NCBI GenBank assembly: GCA_937892635.1
Contig: CALBKB010000008.1
Location: 1-11,238, forward strand
DNA: 11,238 nucleotides
Direction of reading: 5' to 3'
Source: an uncultured Clostridia bacterium
GTDB taxonomy: Bacteria > Bacillota > Clostridia > Oscillospirales > UMGS1783
Every line of letters begins with the position of its first letter. Position 1 is the stretch's first letter. The translations under genes and the position numbers were made by a program. The notes under the pieces were generated by a model. That model saw only the letters and a program-made list of their open reading frames with translations. It was not told where the DNA came from and did not search any database. This document shows positions 1-5,504 of the stretch, one piece after another.

Positions 1-353
1 ATCTCGTCATTGATCGACGAGTCCTTTTCAATATAGGTATCGGTATGGGCAATATAGGCTTCGGGTTGATAATAATCGTAGTAGGAAACGAAATATTCTA
101 CCGCATTTTCGGGAAAAAACTCCTTAAATTCGGAGCATAATTGGGCAGCCAGCGTCTTATTGTGCGCCAAAATCAAGGTCGGTTTGCCGACCTTTTCAAT
201 AATATTGGCCATGGTGAAGGTTTTACCCGACCCGGTAACGCCGAGCAACACCTGCTCTTTTAAGCCATCCTTGACGCCTTGCGCCAGTTTTTCAATGGCT
301 TGCGGCTGGTCACCCGTCGGCCGATATTCACTTTTGAGCTTAAAAACACCCAT
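1..353 (-). CDS. uvrB: UvrB, excinuclease ABC subunit B (5' part only; continues off the left edge)
   Basis: UvrB is the DNA-loading helicase-like subunit of the UvrABC nucleotide excision repair nuclease; it verifies damage and recruits UvrC. The visible 117 residues carry the family's N-terminal signature. A GDQPQAI motif lies at residues 14-20, followed by the Walker A loop GVTGSGKT (38-45) and LILAHNKTLAAQL (60-72). The damage-binding beta-hairpin segment VEYFVSYYDYYQPEAY (85-100) and DTYIEKDSSINDE (105-117) complete it. The remaining helicase and UvrC-binding domains lie outside the window. I chose ATG at 353 because it puts M-G-V-F-K-L at the usual distance from the GDQP motif. An in-frame ATG at 365 would add four residues, and neither start has a strong ribosome binding site. 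The gene is divergent from the pseudouridine synthase gene. Family assignment is near certain; the exact start is less so. Confidence 0.95.
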   Translation of the reverse strand, partial: MGVFKLKSEYRPTGDQPQAIEKLAQGVKDGLKEQVLLGVTGSGKTFTMANIIEKVGKPTLILAHNKTLAAQLCSEFKEFFPENAVEYFVSYYDYYQPEAYIAHTDTYIEKDSSINDE

Positions 354-391
354 CAAGTTTCCCATATCTTTATTTTATAGTATAATAAAAT

Positions 392-420
392 ATTATACAT
401 CATCATTTTTTCCTTTGCAA
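392..420 (-). promoter_or_regulatory. uvrB sigma-A type promoter
   Basis: On the minus strand, a -35 box TTGCAA (420-415) is followed by exactly 17 bases and a perfect -10 box TATAAT (397-392). The predicted start near 385 leaves a leader of about 30 bases before the uvrB ATG. The -35 hexamer is its own reverse complement and also serves the promoter on the other strand. No LexA-type operator (GAAC-N4-GTTC) is visible nearby, so SOS control is not supported here. Confidence 0.75.
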
Positions 421-443
421 GAGTCGGCAGGGTATGTTACAAT
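415..443 (+). promoter_or_regulatory. RluA-family gene promoter (extended -10, shares its -35 box with uvrB)
   Basis: On the plus strand the same TTGCAA (415-420) is followed by 17 bases and TACAAT (438-443). A TG dinucleotide at 435-436 makes this an extended -10 element. The predicted transcription start, 6-7 bases past the -10 box, falls at about 449-450, on the A of the ATG start codon of the downstream gene. The message would therefore be leaderless or nearly so. Confidence 0.7.
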
Positions 444-449
444 AAATGC

Positions 450-1337
450 ATGAAAGAAATAACCATCAACACAAACGACGCGGGCCAGCGGCTGGACAAG
501 TATTTGATCAAACGGTTCGGCATGCCCACCTCGCTGATCTATAAGTATCTGCGCAAAAAACGCATCAGGCTTAACGGCGTGCGTGCCAAAGGCGCTGAAA
601 TGTTGCAAGAGGGAAGCGTGCTGACCCTCTATATCAACGACGAATTTTTCGAGCATAAGCGCCAAACGGTCACCTTTGACGGCACGGTGCGGATCGTCTA
701 TGAGGATAGCCAGATCGCCGTGCTGTATAAAGAGGCAGGCCTTCTCACCCACGCCTCGTCGGGCGATAGCCTGGCCGCGCGTTGGACGGCGCATCTGATC
801 CAAACGGGCGAGTATGATCCCGACAAGGAAGGCTCTTTTGTGCCGGCACTCTGCCATCGGCTTGACCGCAACACCGAAGGCTTGGTCATTGCCGCCAAGA
901 CGGCGGCCGCTTTGCGGGAGATGGACGAGCGGATTCGCGAGCGTCAGGTGAAAAAGTATTATATCTGCACCGTTGTCGGTGCGCCTAAAACCGACGAAGG
1001 CGAGTTGAATGCGTGGCTGCTCAAAGACAATCGCACCAACACCGTAACCGTCTACGATGCGCCCCACAAAGAGGCTCGTCCCATTCGCACCGGCTACCGA
1101 GTACTCAAGCGCGGCAAACAGTCGGTGGTGGAGGTGGAGTTGCATACCGGTCGTTCCCATCAGATCCGCGCCGCCTTTGCCCATGCCGGGTTTCCGCTGG
1201 CTGGCGATGCCAAATACGGCGGCGGGAAGGGCGGATATACACTGTGCGCCTATAAGGTTATTTTCGATTTTGAAAGTGGGTTGACCTGTGCCGGTCGCAC
1301 GGTGGAGACCCCTCAAATTTTACTTGACAAAATCTGA
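450..1337 (+). CDS. RluA-family RNA pseudouridine synthase
   Basis: This enzyme isomerises specific uridines in rRNA or tRNA to pseudouridine. The 295-residue protein has an N-terminal S4-like RNA-binding domain (about residues 12-62, including RLDKYLIKRF and the KKRIRLNG turn). The RluA catalytic domain follows. Its signature is HRLDRNT (136-142) with the catalytic aspartate at D139, and the later HTGRSHQIR motif (232-240) is also present. Length and domain order match the RluA/RluC/RluD group. The sequence alone does not say which uridine is modified, so I give no specific symbol. The ATG at 450 has no Shine-Dalgarno sequence at normal spacing; the nearest purine-rich run (GGCAGGG, 425-431) is too far upstream. 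This fits a leaderless message from the promoter at 415-443. The 3' end contains the -35 box of the next operon. The family call is certain. Confidence 0.95.
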   Translation: MKEITINTNDAGQRLDKYLIKRFGMPTSLIYKYLRKKRIRLNGVRAKGAEMLQEGSVLTLYINDEFFEHKRQTVTFDGTVRIVYEDSQIAVLYKEAGLLTHASSGDSLAARWTAHLIQTGEYDPDKEGSFVPALCHRLDRNTEGLVIAAKTAAALREMDERIRERQVKKYYICTVVGAPKTDEGELNAWLLKDNRTNTVTVYDAPHKEARPIRTGYRVLKRGKQSVVEVELHTGRSHQIRAAFAHAGFPLAGDAKYGGGKGGYTLCAYKVIFDFESGLTCAGRTVETPQILLDKI

Positions 1338-1352
1338 GTTTTTATATATATT
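1324..1352 (+). promoter_or_regulatory. Promoter of the potABCD operon
   Basis: A perfect -35 box TTGACA (1324-1329) and a -10 box TATATT (1347-1352, five of six consensus bases) are separated by 17 bases. The -35 box lies inside the last codons of the pseudouridine synthase gene. The predicted start near 1359 gives a leader of about 78 bases before potA, and that leader contains a terminator-like hairpin. Confidence 0.8.
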
Positions 1353-1365
1353 AGAAGTAGAAAAG

Positions 1366-1421
1366 GCTTGCCCTATACGGAAATGTTAAAAACCATCCGT
1401 ACCGGGGCAGGCAATTTTTTT
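1366..1421 (+). terminator. Terminator-like hairpin in the potABCD leader (possible attenuator)
   Basis: The 5' arm GGCTTGCCCT (1366-1374 region) pairs with GGGGCAGGC (1404-1412), with two G-U wobbles. After a small internal loop, TACGG (1376-1380) pairs with CCGTA (1397-1401). A 16-base A-rich loop closes the structure. Seven T's follow at 1415-1421, just ahead of the potA ribosome binding site (AGGGAGG, 1423-1429). The shape is that of an intrinsic terminator. It lies downstream of the operon promoter, so it must be read through for pot expression. It may also end transcripts arriving from the pseudouridine synthase gene. I recognise no known riboswitch aptamer here. Confidence 0.65.
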
Positions 1422-1436
1422 AAGGGAGGTCGGACG

Positions 1437-2540
1437 ATGGACAACCAGCAGACAAAATCGGGCGATATCATTCGTCTGGAACACATCAGTATCTCGTTTG
1501 ATGATGAGATTATTTTGGATGATTTGAATTTAACCATTAAGGATAAGGAATTTGTCACCCTGCTCGGTCCGTCCGGCTGCGGAAAAACAACAACCCTGCG
1601 CATCATCGGCGGCTTTGCCCAGCCCGATGACGGTGTGGTCTATTTTGATGATGAGGATATCACCAAATTGCCGCCGCATAAGCGCAATGTCAACACCGTT
1701 TTCCAGAAATATTCCCTCTTTCCGCATCTGAATGTGATTGAAAATGTCGCCTTTGGCTTAAAACTTAAGAAGTTGCCAAAGGATAAGATCAACGCTTTGG
1801 CCACCGACATGTTGCGTTTGGTGGGGTTGGAAGGCTTTGAAAAACGCAGCGTCGACTCCCTCTCGGGCGGTCAGCAGCAGCGCGTGGCGATCGCCCGTGC
1901 TCTGGTCAATTCCCCCAGCGTACTCTTGCTCGACGAGCCGCTGGGCGCTTTGGATCTGAAACTGCGCAAAGAATTGCAGATCGAACTTAAACGCATTCAG
2001 AAACAAACGGGTATTACCTTTATCTACGTTACTCACGATCAGGAAGAAGCCCTGACCATGTCGGACACCGTCGTGGTTATGAACAAGGGCGTCATTCAGC
2101 AGATCGGCACGCCCACCGATATCTATAACGAGCCTAAAAACGCCTTTGTTGCCCATTTTATCGGCGAATCGAATATCATAGACGGGCATATGCTCGGCGA
2201 TGAGAAGGTGGAGTTTTCGGGCCGCATTTTCCGCTGTGTCGACCGTGGCTTTGAAGTTAACGAGACGGTGGATGTTGTTATCCGCCCCGAAGATATTTTG
2301 ATCACCAAGCCCGAGGAGGGTATGATCATCGGCGTCGTAGAGTCGGTCACCTTTATGGGTATGCATTATGTAATCATCGTCGACTCGGGCGGCTACCGTT
2401 GGCAGATCCGTTCCACGGTTGCTCCTGCCGAAAGCGCTGAGGTTGGCTTGCGCATTGAGCCTGACGGTATCCACGTCATGCATAAGATGCAGGAGGATAT
2501 TCAAGAGCGGATCCAGGAGGTGCTGGCGAGTGAAGAATAG
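1437..2540 (+). CDS. potA: PotA, ATPase of the spermidine/putrescine ABC importer
   Basis: This is the cytoplasmic ATPase that powers polyamine uptake through PotB and PotC. The 367-residue protein carries Walker A GPSGCGKTT (44-52), the Q-loop Q90, the ABC signature LSGGQQQR (142-149), Walker B VLLLDEP (162-168) and the switch histidine H200. A C-terminal TOBE-type regulatory domain follows (about 280-350, including VVIRPEDI). This ABC-plus-TOBE layout is shared by several importers (polyamine, sugar, iron, phosphonate). The specific PotA call therefore rests on sequence style (SISFDDEIILDDL, NVNTVFQKYSLFPHLNV) and on potBCD downstream. The start is ATG at 1437 with AGGGAGG seven bases upstream. 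A longer in-frame opening from TTG at 1368 would run through the leader hairpin and is rejected. The 3' end overlaps potB by 11 bases. Confidence 0.95.
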   Translation: MDNQQTKSGDIIRLEHISISFDDEIILDDLNLTIKDKEFVTLLGPSGCGKTTTLRIIGGFAQPDDGVVYFDDEDITKLPPHKRNVNTVFQKYSLFPHLNVIENVAFGLKLKKLPKDKINALATDMLRLVGLEGFEKRSVDSLSGGQQQRVAIARALVNSPSVLLLDEPLGALDLKLRKELQIELKRIQKQTGITFIYVTHDQEEALTMSDTVVVMNKGVIQQIGTPTDIYNEPKNAFVAHFIGESNIIDGHMLGDEKVEFSGRIFRCVDRGFEVNETVDVVIRPEDILITKPEEGMIIGVVESVTFMGMHYVIIVDSGGYRWQIRSTVAPAESAEVGLRIEPDGIHVMHKMQEDIQERIQEVLASEE

Positions 2541-3342
2541 AGGTCTGGCGGCTCCCTATCTGGTGTGGATGCTTTTGTTTATTTTGGTGCCGCTGGCGTT
2601 GGTCATTGTCAATGCCTTTACCAATCAACAAGGGCAGTTTACCATGGATAATTTTTCGAGTCTGGTCGATTTGGGCGGTATCTTTTTTCGCTCCTTTTGG
2701 CTGGCTCTGCTGTCTTGCGGTATTTGTTTGTTACTGGGCTATCCGGTGGCCTATGCCGTAGCGCACATGAAAAAACATCGGCAGCCGATGATGCTTTTGC
2801 TTTTGATTTTGCCGATGTGGATGAATTTTCTGCTTCGTACCTATTCGTTGATCAATATTATTGACGTCAACGGTCTTCTCAATCAGTTGTTGGGCATGGT
2901 TGGCATACCCAAAGTGGAAATCATCAACACCCAGTTTGCCGTATTGCTGGGCATGGTTTATAACTATTTGCCCTTTATGATTTTGCCCATCTACACCATT
3001 TTGATCAAGATCGAACGCAATATCATTCAAGCGGCCGAGGATCTGGGGGCTACACCCGCTCAGGTTTTTGGCAAGGTGGTATTGCCCTTGTCCATGCCCG
3101 GCGTGATGAGCGGTATTATCATGACGTTCATGCCCGCCGTTTCCACCTTTATCATTTCCAAGATGTTGGGTGGCGGTATGTTCATGCTCATCGGCGATTA
3201 TATCGAGATGCAGTTTTTGGGCAACACCTATAATCCCGGCGTTGGCTCGGCCATCTCTCTGGTTATGATGGTGATTATCCTTATTTCTCTGTTTTGCATG
3301 CGAGGCATGGATGAAGAAACGAAGGAGGGGATACTCGGATGA
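2530..3342 (+). CDS. potB: PotB, polyamine ABC importer permease
   Basis: This is one of two membrane subunits that form the polyamine channel with PotC. It has 270 residues if translation starts at GTG 2530. The first helix lies at about residues 8-30 (YLVWMLLFILVPLALVIVNAF), and about five more hydrophobic segments follow. The cytoplasmic EAA loop that contacts the ATPase is QAAEDLGATPAQVFGKVVLP (167-186). The GTG start is supported by AGGAGG at 2515-2520, nine bases upstream, inside the end of potA. The two reading frames overlap by 11 bases, suggesting coupled translation. The stop overlaps the potC start as ATGA. Length and helix arrangement are normal for the binding-protein-dependent permease family, and gene order A-B-C-D supports the subunit name. 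Confidence 0.93.
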   Translation: MKNRGLAAPYLVWMLLFILVPLALVIVNAFTNQQGQFTMDNFSSLVDLGGIFFRSFWLALLSCGICLLLGYPVAYAVAHMKKHRQPMMLLLLILPMWMNFLLRTYSLINIIDVNGLLNQLLGMVGIPKVEIINTQFAVLLGMVYNYLPFMILPIYTILIKIERNIIQAAEDLGATPAQVFGKVVLPLSMPGVMSGIIMTFMPAVSTFIISKMLGGGMFMLIGDYIEMQFLGNTYNPGVGSAISLVMMVIILISLFCMRGMDEETKEGILG

Positions 3343-4124
3343 ACAAGACCCTCTGTCGTGTCATTATGTTTGTCGTTTTTATTCTGCTGTATGCCCCTAT
3401 TTTGATGCTGATCGTTTTCTCCTTCAATGCGGGCAATTCCCAAACGGTGTGGCAAGGATTTTCCTTTCGCTGGTATGAAGAACTCTTCCGTGATCGGGAT
3501 ATCATGCAGGCCTTGTGGAACACGGTTTCGGTGGGATTGATCTCGGCGGTGGCGTCAACGGTTGTTGGTACGCTGGCGGCCATTGGTATTTTCGGCATGA
3601 AAAAGTCGACCCGTGGGCTCATCATGAACGCTACCTATCTGCCGGTGCTTAACCCCGATATCCTAACCGGTATTTCTCTGATGTTGGTCTACGGGCTGTT
3701 GCAGCTGCCCTTCGGGTTGATGACGCTGTGCATTTCGCATATTACGTTTAATATCCCCTATGTCATCCTTTCGGTTATGCCTAAGTTGCGCCAGTTTAAC
3801 ATGAGCACCTATGAGGCAGCGCTGGATCTGGGGGCACGGCCGCTCACGGCGGTGCGCAAAGTGGTGCTGCCCGAGATTATGCCCGGTGTCTTTACCGGTT
3901 TGATCATGGCCTTTACCATGTCGATTGACGATTTTATCATCAGTTATTTCACGGCCGGTACCGGCACGCGAACCCTGCCGCTGATCGTCTACGCCATGAC
4001 AAAACGTAAGATCACGCCTAAGATCAATGCCTTGTCCACGCTTATGTTTATTACCGTTCTGTTGTTATTGATTATCGTCAACGTGCGCAGAACGCCGAAA
4101 AAGAAAATGGAGGAACGTCGATGA
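3339..4124 (+). CDS. potC: PotC, polyamine ABC importer permease
   Basis: This is the second membrane subunit of the importer. The 261-residue protein begins with a strong helix (about 8-29, FVVFILLYAPILMLIVFSFN), which is the usual PotC N-terminus. Further hydrophobic segments lie at roughly 62-86, 98-124, 128-147, 184-206 and 232-248. The EAA loop YEAALDLGARPLTAVRKVVL (158-177) should dock onto PotA. The SIDDFIISYFTAG segment (195-207) is characteristic of the PotC group. The start ATG overlaps the potB stop as ATGA and is preceded by GGAGGGG at 3324-3330. The basic C-terminal tail (RRTPKKKMEERR) should be cytoplasmic. The stop overlaps the potD start in the same way. Confidence 0.94.
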   Translation: MNKTLCRVIMFVVFILLYAPILMLIVFSFNAGNSQTVWQGFSFRWYEELFRDRDIMQALWNTVSVGLISAVASTVVGTLAAIGIFGMKKSTRGLIMNATYLPVLNPDILTGISLMLVYGLLQLPFGLMTLCISHITFNIPYVILSVMPKLRQFNMSTYEAALDLGARPLTAVRKVVLPEIMPGVFTGLIMAFTMSIDDFIISYFTAGTGTRTLPLIVYAMTKRKITPKINALSTLMFITVLLLLIIVNVRRTPKKKMEERR

Positions 4125-5152
4125 AAAAAATTGTTGCCTTGGTGTTAGTGGCTGCCTTGGTGCTGATCCCTCTGGCCGGTTGCGGTACAAGCGGTGAGGT
4201 GCTGTATGTATACAATGCGGGCGAGTATATGGATACCTCGCTCAACGATGAGTTCACCGCGAAAACGGGAATTCGCGTTATCTACGATACCTTTGATACC
4301 AATGAGTCGATGTATGCCCTGCTTAAAGGCGGGAACGTGCATTACGATGTGGTCATTCCTTCCGATTATATGGTAGGGAAGATGATCAACGAAGGCATGG
4401 TGCAGAAACTGGATATGACCAAGATTCCCAACTATGCCAATATCATGGAACCGTTCAAGGGGTTGGCTTACGACGTCAACAACGAATATTCAGTGCCCTA
4501 TCTCTGGGGTGTGCTGGGCATCATCTATAATACGGAAATGGTGTCCGATGCGGTAACCAGCTGGGATATTTTATGGGACAGCAAATACGAAGGTAATATA
4601 CTGATGATCGGCAATCAGCGCGATGCGGTAGCGATTGCGCTGAAGAAACTGGGCTACTCCCTAAACTCGACCAATGAGGCCGAAATTTTGGGTGCCGGCA
4701 GTGAACTGAAACGGCAAAAAGCCATCCTGCAAGGATATTTCAATGATCAGATGTATAACAAACTTGAAGGCGAATCGGCTGCCATGGGTGCCTATTATTC
4801 GGGCGATGCCATGGTCATGATGCAGTCCAACGAGAAGTTGGCCTTTGCCATTCCCGACGAGGGCAGTAACTTCTATGTCGACGCCATGTGCATCCCCGTT
4901 GGTGCGCAAAACACCGAGGCGGCGCATCAGTATATCAACTTTATGCTGGAAGCGGCGTCGGGTAAGCGTAATGTCGAAGAGGTCTGCGGCTATACGCCCA
5001 ATGCGCTGACTTATGATCTGCTCAAGCAAGAGGGGAGCGATATGGCGGTTTTCCCTGACGAAGAACTGATGGCCAAGAACGAACTGTATATCGTTCTGCC
5101 CAATGAGGTCAACGAGTTATATAATCAGGTCTGGACCGAACTGGGCCAGTAA
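4121..5152 (+). CDS. potD: PotD, polyamine-binding lipoprotein of the ABC importer
   Basis: This extracellular receptor delivers substrate to PotBC. The 343-residue protein has a lipoprotein signal: charged MKK, a hydrophobic stretch, then lipobox LAGC with the lipidated cysteine at C21. The mature part matches the PotD/PotF fold: LYVYNAGEY (28-36), TGIRVIYDTFDTNESMY (49-65), YDVVIPSDYMVGKM (75-88) and YSVPYLWGVLGIIYN (123-137), with YINFML near 271-276. By comparison with E. coli PotD from memory, several ligand-site positions differ. The usual first-strand Trp is A33, the acidic pair is N165/D168, and two aromatic Trp positions are Y226 and Y252; the key Asp (D254) is kept. The substrate may therefore differ from spermidine. 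GGAGG precedes the start, which overlaps the potC stop. No clear terminator follows. Confidence 0.93.
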   Translation: MKKIVALVLVAALVLIPLAGCGTSGEVLYVYNAGEYMDTSLNDEFTAKTGIRVIYDTFDTNESMYALLKGGNVHYDVVIPSDYMVGKMINEGMVQKLDMTKIPNYANIMEPFKGLAYDVNNEYSVPYLWGVLGIIYNTEMVSDAVTSWDILWDSKYEGNILMIGNQRDAVAIALKKLGYSLNSTNEAEILGAGSELKRQKAILQGYFNDQMYNKLEGESAAMGAYYSGDAMVMMQSNEKLAFAIPDEGSNFYVDAMCIPVGAQNTEAAHQYINFMLEAASGKRNVEEVCGYTPNALTYDLLKQEGSDMAVFPDEELMAKNELYIVLPNEVNELYNQVWTELGQ

Positions 5153-5162
5153 GCGATTATTT

Positions 5163-5191
5163 TTCACCATTACTTCCTGTGTGCATATAAT
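5163..5191 (+). promoter_or_regulatory. Possible promoter ahead of the small membrane protein and spoVM-like gene
   Basis: TATAAT at 5186-5191 lies 17 bases after TTCACC (5163-5168), a weak sigma-A-like pair. Read as CATATAAT (5184-5191), the -10 also resembles the CATA-type -10 of mother-cell sporulation sigma factors, and the ACC at 5166-5168 would suit a sigma-K-like -35. The -10 sits in the inverted repeat TGCAT-ATA-ATGCA (5182-5194). Sigma assignment is a guess. Confidence 0.4.
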
Positions 5192-5210
5192 GCAGTATGG
5201 GAGTGATGAG

Positions 5211-5357
5211 ATGAAAAGACGCAAACCTGTATCCATCGGGCTGCTTATGATGGGAATATCGGTGGGAATCATCGTAGCCATCATCATACCCGATACGCTC
5301 ATCATCCTGGTCCTGGCCTTTATCTTATTGCTTGCAGGGCTCTTATTTTTGAGGTGA
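5211..5357 (+). CDS. Small two-helix membrane protein, 48 residues, unknown function
   Basis: I do not recognise a named family. The protein opens with a basic cytoplasmic-type tip (MKRRK). Two hydrophobic segments follow, at about residues 8-27 (IGLLMMGISVGIIVAIII) and 30-47, joined by a tight P-D turn, and it ends in Arg. This is a membrane hairpin with almost no soluble part. The start at 5211 is supported by GGGAGTGAT at 5199-5207, a near match to the ribosomal anti-Shine-Dalgarno complement. Upstream in-frame codons would lie within potD. Its stop codon is embedded in the ribosome binding site of the spoVM-like gene, so the two are probably translated together. This context suggests, but does not show, a sporulation role. 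Confidence 0.7.
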   Translation: MKRRKPVSIGLLMMGISVGIIVAIIIPDTLIILVLAFILLLAGLLFLR

Positions 5358-5361
5358 GTGT

Positions 5362-5433
5362 ATGCGTATCGTCGTTGTTAAGCCAAAACCGTTGATGAAG
5401 AGTATACTCAAGAAAATATTTAAATTTACATAA
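5362..5433 (+). CDS. spoVM: SpoVM-like sporulation micropeptide, 23 residues
   Basis: SpoVM is a tiny amphipathic peptide that recognises the convex forespore membrane and anchors the SpoIVA coat basement layer. The peptide here begins MRIVVVKPKP and continues with a basic amphipathic segment containing SILKKIF. Aligned by hand with B. subtilis SpoVM (26 residues, recalled from memory), the start M-basic-hydrophobic, K7, the hydrophobic pair at 11-12, I15, a hydrophobic residue at 16, the basic residue at 17 and the hydrophobic pair at 19-20 all correspond. The proline important for SpoVM targeting (P9 there) is flanked here by P8 and P10. A strong ribosome binding site, GAGGTGA (5351-5357), overlaps the preceding stop codon, arguing for real translation. 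Coat gene sipL lies 71 bases downstream. An alternative is an unrelated short peptide; context and pattern make that less likely. Confidence 0.72.
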   Translation: MRIVVVKPKPLMKSILKKIFKFT

Positions 5434-5454
5434 GAAAAGGCGGCAGGGTATAAT
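5425..5454 (+). promoter_or_regulatory. Possible sipL promoter whose -10 box is the terminator loop
   Basis: TTTACA (5425-5430, five of six consensus bases) is followed by 18 bases and a perfect TATAAT (5449-5454). The TATAAT is exactly the six-base loop of the hairpin at 5440-5463. A start near 5461 would give sipL a leader of about 44 bases. The match could be chance, and sporulation genes of this kind are usually read by sporulation sigma factors, so confidence is low. Confidence 0.35.
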
Positions 5455-5468
5455 CCCTGCCGCTGTTT
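5440..5468 (+). terminator. Terminator hairpin after the spoVM-like gene
   Basis: GCGGCAGGG (5440-5448) and CCCTGCCGC (5455-5463) form a perfect nine-base-pair stem with a six-base TATAAT loop. The stem is followed by TGTTTC and preceded by an A-rich run (AAGAAAA). The downstream T-run is short, so termination may be partial and sipL may be partly co-transcribed. The upstream A-run would serve as a T-run for minus-strand transcripts. Confidence 0.6.
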
Positions 5469-5504
5469 CATATCTTGGTACAAAAAAGGAAACGAGGTAT
5501 CGAT

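Noticed and set aside
354..449. LexA/SOS operator expected for uvrB
   Set aside because: No GAAC-N4-GTTC or close variant is visible in the intergenic region.
393..1316. 307-codon open frame antisense to the RluA-family gene
   Set aside because: It is a shadow of a well-supported gene whose motifs are intact on the plus strand. It has no ribosome binding site and no recognisable domain.
1368..1436. N-terminal extension of potA from TTG 1368
   Set aside because: It would translate through the leader hairpin and bypass the strong AGGGAGG site that fits ATG 1437. The extension resembles no PotA N-terminus.
1758..2504. 248-codon open frame antisense to potA
   Set aside because: It is a shadow of an ABC ATPase gene with all motifs intact; no start signals of its own.
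5475..5504. Ten-residue upstream extension of sipL from TTG
   Set aside because: There is no ribosome binding site for it, and ATG 5505 has GAGG at good spacing.
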